Source of the DNA: Pteria penguin
Lineage: Eukaryota; Mollusca; Bivalvia; Pterioida; Pteriidae
Length of the DNA: 64,000 nucleotides
Assembly (NCBI GenBank): GCA_035048485.1
Contig: CM068590.1
Span: 17,562,274 to 17,626,273, forward strand
Direction: 5' to 3'
Below, one piece after another: positions 61,801 through 64,000 of the stretch (the first letter of the stretch is position 1; each line of letters opens with the position of its first letter). Position numbers and translations under genes: made by a program. Under the pieces are notes generated by a model. The model did not search any database, was not told where the DNA came from, and was given only the letters and a program-made list of their open reading frames with translations.

Positions 61801-63197
61801 CTGATAACAACCATCAAAAGTTATATATTTTGTATCTTTTATCAATAAAATGACTTCAGTTATATCAAATGAACAAAAAAATACCATATCAATAAAATAT
61901 AAAGGCCGTTTCGGCAATTCCATAGCCTTTCCCCCTTTCTGATATCTAGGACCCTGGTAATAGCCATCAAAAGTTATATATTTTGTATTTTTTGTTAATA
62001 TAATGACTTCAATTATATCATATGAACAAAAAAAAATCCAAATCATTAAAATATAAAGGCCGTTTCGGGGCCGTTTCGGCAATTCCATAGCCTTTCCCCC
62101 TTTCTGATATCTAGGACCCTGGTAATAGCCATCAGAAGTTATATATTTTGTATTTTTTATTAATAAAATGAATTCAATTATATCATATGAACAAAAAAAA
62201 TCCAAATCATTAAAATATAAAGGCCGTTTCGGGGCCGTTTCGGTAATTCCATGGCCGTTCCGGTAATTGCCCGCCGTTCCGGTAATTCGGGTTACCCCTA
62301 TACTTCTGTTCAAAATGGCACTTTTTGCCAGCAGATAATAATATGCTAATGATACATGTATACACAACTTCCACAACATTTGTCAAACCTTTGATGTGCC
62401 AACAAATTTACCAAAAAATTTCAACTTCTTTCAGTAACTTTTGGCATTTTCTTTCCATTTTCACTTACAGTACTTCTTTCTGAAATATCTGATATTAAAC
62501 ACAACTACCAATGCCAGATTTAGAGAGGGGGAAGGGGGGCTGCAGAGGTTGCAATCCCCTTTGGCCAAGAAATTTTATTGAAAAAAGGGTAATTTTCATG
62601 CATTTAGGGCTGCAACCCCTCTTCCCATTTTCGAACCACATCGTATTTAGTACAAAACATTACTAATGTCTTGTAGTTGTAATATTTGGTTTGGAAATGG
62701 GGGAGGGTTCATTAGTCATAGGAGGATGCAAACCCCACCCCCCCCCCCCCTTTTTCAATAATTTTAAGATCTGCCTTTCACTATGATATTGAAATTAAAT
62801 CATACAGAATTAAACATTTTGGCCATCAAAGTTCTTTTTTGTAATTACTTTCTACAGACTACACTCTACAGTGCTAGTTTCATGTCCGATTTCATTAAAA
62901 CAAATTCTTAAAATGACCGCCTCAAAAAGACCTTTCCTGAAATATTTATATATATATTTGGTGCCACTACCTTAAAACATTTATAAATGGAAATATATAC
63001 AACCTAAAACGCAAAATTCTAGTTTATCCATACCGTGGGTCTTCAAACTCGACAAAACAAAATGGAGGACCACGTCTGGTTTTCAAATCCACGAATGTTA
63101 TTCGACCATATTTGTAAAACAAGTCTTCAATATCTTTGGTGCGTATGTCAGGTGGTAAGTTACCGACATATATTCTTGATTCGCTGCCTCTAGACAT
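49846..63197 (-). CDS. SR splicing factor of the SRSF1/SRSF9 type
   Basis: Nuclear SR protein that binds exonic enhancers and helps splice-site choice. Four exons on the minus strand: 63197-63034, 52058-51838, 50491-50319, 50001-49846; 237 aa, phases 2, 1, 0 agree. RRM1 at about 9-85: RNP2 IYVGNL, RNP1-like [10 protein letters not shown] Gly/Arg-rich linker (RGG-type, about 86-120) follows. RRM2 is a pseudo-RRM with the hallmark heptapeptide SWQDLKD, then AGDVCYADV and [16 protein letters not shown]. The RS tail is short, with [17 protein letters not shown] and a final RSRSRS before [11 protein letters not shown] is as in SRSF1; the short RS tail is more like SRSF9; this may be the single ancestor-type gene. 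Intron 1 spans 10,975 bp and holds a 9.55-kb transposon in opposite orientation. Confidence 0.96.
52739..52747. repeat. Left 9-bp target-site duplication of the MULE element
   Basis: CTATACTTC, identical to 62298-62306. Nine bases is the usual duplication length of Mutator-like elements. Confidence 0.88.
52748..52823 (+). repeat. Left terminal inverted repeat
   Basis: First 8 bases (CGGTACAT) match the other end imperfectly; 52756-52823, starting CGAATTACCGGAACGGCGGG, is the exact reverse complement of 62222-62289 (68 of 68). It is itself built of repeats of AATTACCG(G/A)AACGG. Confidence 0.95.
54443..55009 (+). CDS. Transposon-borne SGNH hydrolase (esterase-like)
   Basis: Intact 188-aa ORF inside the MULE. 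SGNH-family blocks in order: block [11 protein letters not shown] with the nucleophile Ser at 9 or 10; block II glycine in GRGG (33-36); block III GGND (63-66) with Asn65; block V D153-L-V-H156 with the Asp/His pair. This is the full set of catalytic blocks of a small lipase/esterase-like enzyme. No signal peptide or membrane segment. Related SGNH domains are known in some retroelements (CR1-type ORF1, some DIRS/Ngaro elements); their role there is unclear. The region after residue 158 ([19 protein letters not shown]) looks locally altered compared with a typical ending. Start: first ATG, in ACCACAATGG. It could be a gene of its own or a 5' exon of the transposase gene. Confidence 0.8.
   Translation: MAKIALLGSSYIARLKTFTEGNLRVPGDVRWFGRGGMRTNNIPHEFLRDLKAFSPDCVFVHLGGNDISTKTSPRDIFDRIMIVRDELLCAGVRHVYVSEIITRGDFSRSPDKDLTKYTFDRIRKKTNKLLKAALGQYLVEYKDIKFPRDYDGDLVHLQTSPSTDATSTTGMSKYFFRLRRIFFAVKVL
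55547..55790 (+). pseudogene. PHD-finger exon of the transposon gene, one frame break
   Basis: Reads [15 protein letters not shown] and on through [14 protein letters not shown]. Zinc ligands: the first two Cys pairs (CSEC, CHDC), then H and C in IHSAC, followed by W and FLC. The fourth pair (C-x2-C) is only completed when the frame moves by one after FLCR, into [18 protein letters not shown]. The change is a single extra A in an AAA run near 55719-55722. PHD fingers read chromatin or bind histone tails; in similar invertebrate repeat proteins a PHD finger precedes an OTU domain, so this is probably the 5' part of the gene at 58212-60949. An alternative is an AG acceptor just there (TTTGCAG|G). 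Confidence 0.65.
55785..56050 (+). repeat. ~150-bp tandem duplication next to the PHD exon
   Basis: Two copies of a block with ACCTATCTACATTTACAT and CATCGTCCTGTTCTCCCATT. The first copy starts CTCGGGAAGTTA, the second CTCGGTAAGTTA, so only the second keeps a consensus splice donor GTAAGT. Confidence 0.75.
56711..57214 (+). pseudogene. C-terminal fragment of a non-LTR retrotransposon ORF2
   Basis: 167-aa open segment typical of the end of LINE-type reverse transcriptases in bivalves: a zinc-finger-like [19 protein letters not shown] motif preceded by ERR and followed by LRIKFL and [11 protein letters not shown]. The RT and endonuclease parts are missing, so this is a 5'-truncated insertion. 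AT-rich 3' sequence with AATAAA near 57264 follows. Nested inside the MULE, between its PHD and OTU parts. Confidence 0.8.
57301..57467 (+). mobile_element. tRNA-derived SINE, family A, nested in the MULE
   Basis: Head GGTGCAGTGGTTAAACAGTT, B box GGTTCGAATCC, tail TTGAGAGCGACGTAAAACC. No convincing target duplication. It lies directly after the LINE fragment's 3' end. Confidence 0.88.
58212..60949 (+). CDS. OTU-protease / MULE-type DDE transposase, one frameshift
   Basis: Transposase gene of the 9.55-kb element. A splice acceptor TTTACAG at 58205-58211 opens the exon. The first part (frame of 58213) has the OTU cysteine motif [12 protein letters not shown] (Cys codon 58429-58431). One extra A in AAA at 58449-58451 shifts the frame; the next frame continues without loss as [14 protein letters not shown] and carries [18 protein letters not shown] and the OTU histidine motif PNHFVPLL (His codon 58838-58840). 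This OTU part resembles vertnin. A ~90-residue acidic linker follows. The DDE core has GVDKTF (Asp codon 60041), GTDEES (Asp 60251), LCTRHL (C-x2-H, 60314-60325) and NCESVN (Glu 60605). Stop at 60947-60949. The in-frame sequence 58019-58211 is not thought to be coding. Confidence 0.85.
61571..61576 (+). promoter_or_regulatory. Candidate polyadenylation signal of the transposase gene
   Basis: AATAAA about 620 bp after the stop; the nearest clear hexamer I noticed on plus. Confidence 0.3.
61735..62260. repeat. Subterminal tandem array containing the inner TIR motif
   Basis: Three to four units of 153-165 bp. Each has AAGTTATATATTTTGTAT (near 61819, 61972, 62137), then TATCATATGAACAAAAAAAA, then AATATAAAGGCCGTTTCGG. 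The last motif is the inner part of the right inverted repeat. Accounts for the long minus-strand ORF 61789-62379. Confidence 0.9.
62222..62297 (-). repeat. Right terminal inverted repeat
   Basis: 62222-62289 is the exact complement of the left end; the outermost bases read, on minus, GGGTAACCCGAATTACCGG against CGGTACATCGAATTACCGG on the left. Confidence 0.95.
62298..62306. repeat. Right 9-bp target-site duplication
   Basis: CTATACTTC, as at 52739-52747. Confidence 0.88.
62505..62760. repeat. G-rich/C-rich dispersed repeat, degenerate
   Basis: CCAGATTTAGAGAGGGGGAA and GGGCTGCAACCCC with a poly-C run at 62740-62752; resembles the GCGGAT family only loosely. SRSF intron 1, outside the transposon. 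Confidence 0.4.
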
Positions 63198-64000
63198 GAT
63201 GCTTCTAGTTTAGTTTCGCCGACAACGTACTTCACAGGAAAACCCAAAACGTTCCTTTAGCGTGGTTTTCAGAACGAGGTAATGGATTTATACAATATTT
63301 ATATCGATCGCGAATATAAATATATAATTTAAAAAAAACCCTGTATATCTACATCTACATACAACGATCCATCGCTACTATTCGTCGGCGCAGCGTGAAC
63401 AGGCCGCTGTTTTGAAAAGTGCAGAAAAATATATATAAACTTGTGCGAGTATAAACAATTATATACAGGTGATGAATACTACGTACGTACCAGAGACATT
63501 TCCCCTCCCCTCGGTTATCGGCTCGAAACAGCGGTTTACAAGATTCTTGTTAATCTGGGAAAAATACCATTTAAAGGTATAGGTGACTTGCATGGTGTAC
63601 CAAATGTAAAAGCAGGGACTTATAAGTCCCTGATAAAAGTCTTTCTGTGAACATTTGCCTTTGGTACACCATGCAATGAGATTTTTCACGGCAGTTATTC
63701 AAGAATTTTGTACAAGGCAGTTTCGAGCAGATAATTAACAGAGGGGAAAATAGGAGAGAAGCGTATACGTAGTACCCTCTGTACGAGAGATTGCAAGTGA
63801 ATTTAATGACTTGAGGTGTTAGACCTAGACCAGGTTTTTAAACTGGTCCAAGGAGGTTGCTACTACAAGGCGGAGTGTGACGGGGCGTTCCATAATGTGA
63901 CTGTGCATTAGGAAAAGGCTGAATTTGAAATAATATGTACTATCAGGCGCGGATCAAGCCGGGATCCCAAGATGATCAGTCCACGACTCCACGTTGTGAT
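63198..64000. other. Upstream region of the SRSF gene
   Basis: Holds the SRSF promoter and 5' UTR, though I cannot place the start site. Apart from the hairpin at 63588-63676 I see no gene. Confidence 0.4.
63588..63676. repeat. Small hairpin element with 16-bp perfect arms
   Basis: TTGCATGGTGTACCAA at 63588-63603 and its complement at 63661-63676; inside the loop is a second perfect palindrome, CAGGGACTTATAAGTCCCTG, at 63613-63632. About 390 bp upstream of the SRSF start codon. Confidence 0.8.

Larger units (their letters stand above)
52748..62297 (+). mobile_element. 9.55-kb Mutator-like DNA transposon with SGNH, PHD and OTU domains
   Basis: Bounded by inverted repeats and a 9-bp target duplication. 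From left: 76-bp left end; 1.6 kb without coding sequence; SGNH-hydrolase ORF (54443-55009); PHD-finger segment (55547-55790); a tandem duplication; a nested LINE fragment and SINE; OTU protease plus DDE transposase (58212-60949); ~0.8 kb 3' region; a ~155-bp subterminal tandem array; right end. All internal genes read on plus, against the host SRSF gene. The perfect inner 68 bp of the ends points to a recent insertion, while the two frame breaks and nested insertions show that its source copy, or this copy, has decayed somewhat. Confidence 0.92.

Noticed and set aside
61789..62379. 196-codon minus-strand ORF
   Set aside because: Runs through the subterminal tandem array and the inverted repeat; its internal repeats mirror the DNA repeats.

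Overview
Eukaryotic nuclear DNA, AT-rich and full of introns, almost certainly from a bivalve mollusc. Evidence: long introns with canonical GT/AG borders, many short tandem arrays, two tRNA-derived SINE families of a type common in bivalves, and genes that are clearly metazoan. The species cannot be told from the window. I spliced exons by eye from conserved protein similarity, intron phase and consensus borders; no alignment was run.

Layout. (1) 1-17300, plus strand: the 3' ten coding exons of an SLC13-type sodium/carboxylate (or sulfate) cotransporter; its 5' exons lie before the window. Its introns hold a six-copy 147-bp array, a 31-bp satellite with a higher-order duplication, and microsatellites. 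(2) 17750-21500: no gene; an inverted repeat of about 1.9 kb with ~815-bp arms, then a small MITE. (3) 21534-28563, plus: a complete nine-exon TRAF adaptor (RING, TRAF zinc fingers, short coiled coil, MATH; 458 aa). (4) 28564-33660: intergenic repeats, including a ~140-bp array built around nuclear-receptor-like half sites. (5) 33661-34320, minus: TRIAP1/Mdm35, two exons, 82 aa. (6) 34572-41713, plus: GATC, mitochondrial Glu-tRNA(Gln) amidotransferase subunit C, five exons, 151 aa. It is head-to-head with TRIAP1 across 251 bp. (7) 41714-49845: intergenic repeats and SINEs. (8) 49846-63197, minus: an SRSF1/SRSF9 splicing factor, four exons, 237 aa, tail-to-tail with GATC.

The order and orientations TRIAP1(-) GATC(+) SRSF(-) match what I recall of human 12q24.31, so this looks like very old bilaterian microsynteny.

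The most striking object is inside the first intron of the SRSF gene: a 9.55-kb DNA transposon (52748-62297) with perfect 68-bp inverted repeats and a 9-bp target duplication. It carries an SGNH-hydrolase ORF, a PHD finger, and an OTU-protease domain fused to a MULE-type DDE transposase. Both the PHD and the OTU parts show a +1 shift in an AAA run. A truncated LINE and a SINE are nested in it.
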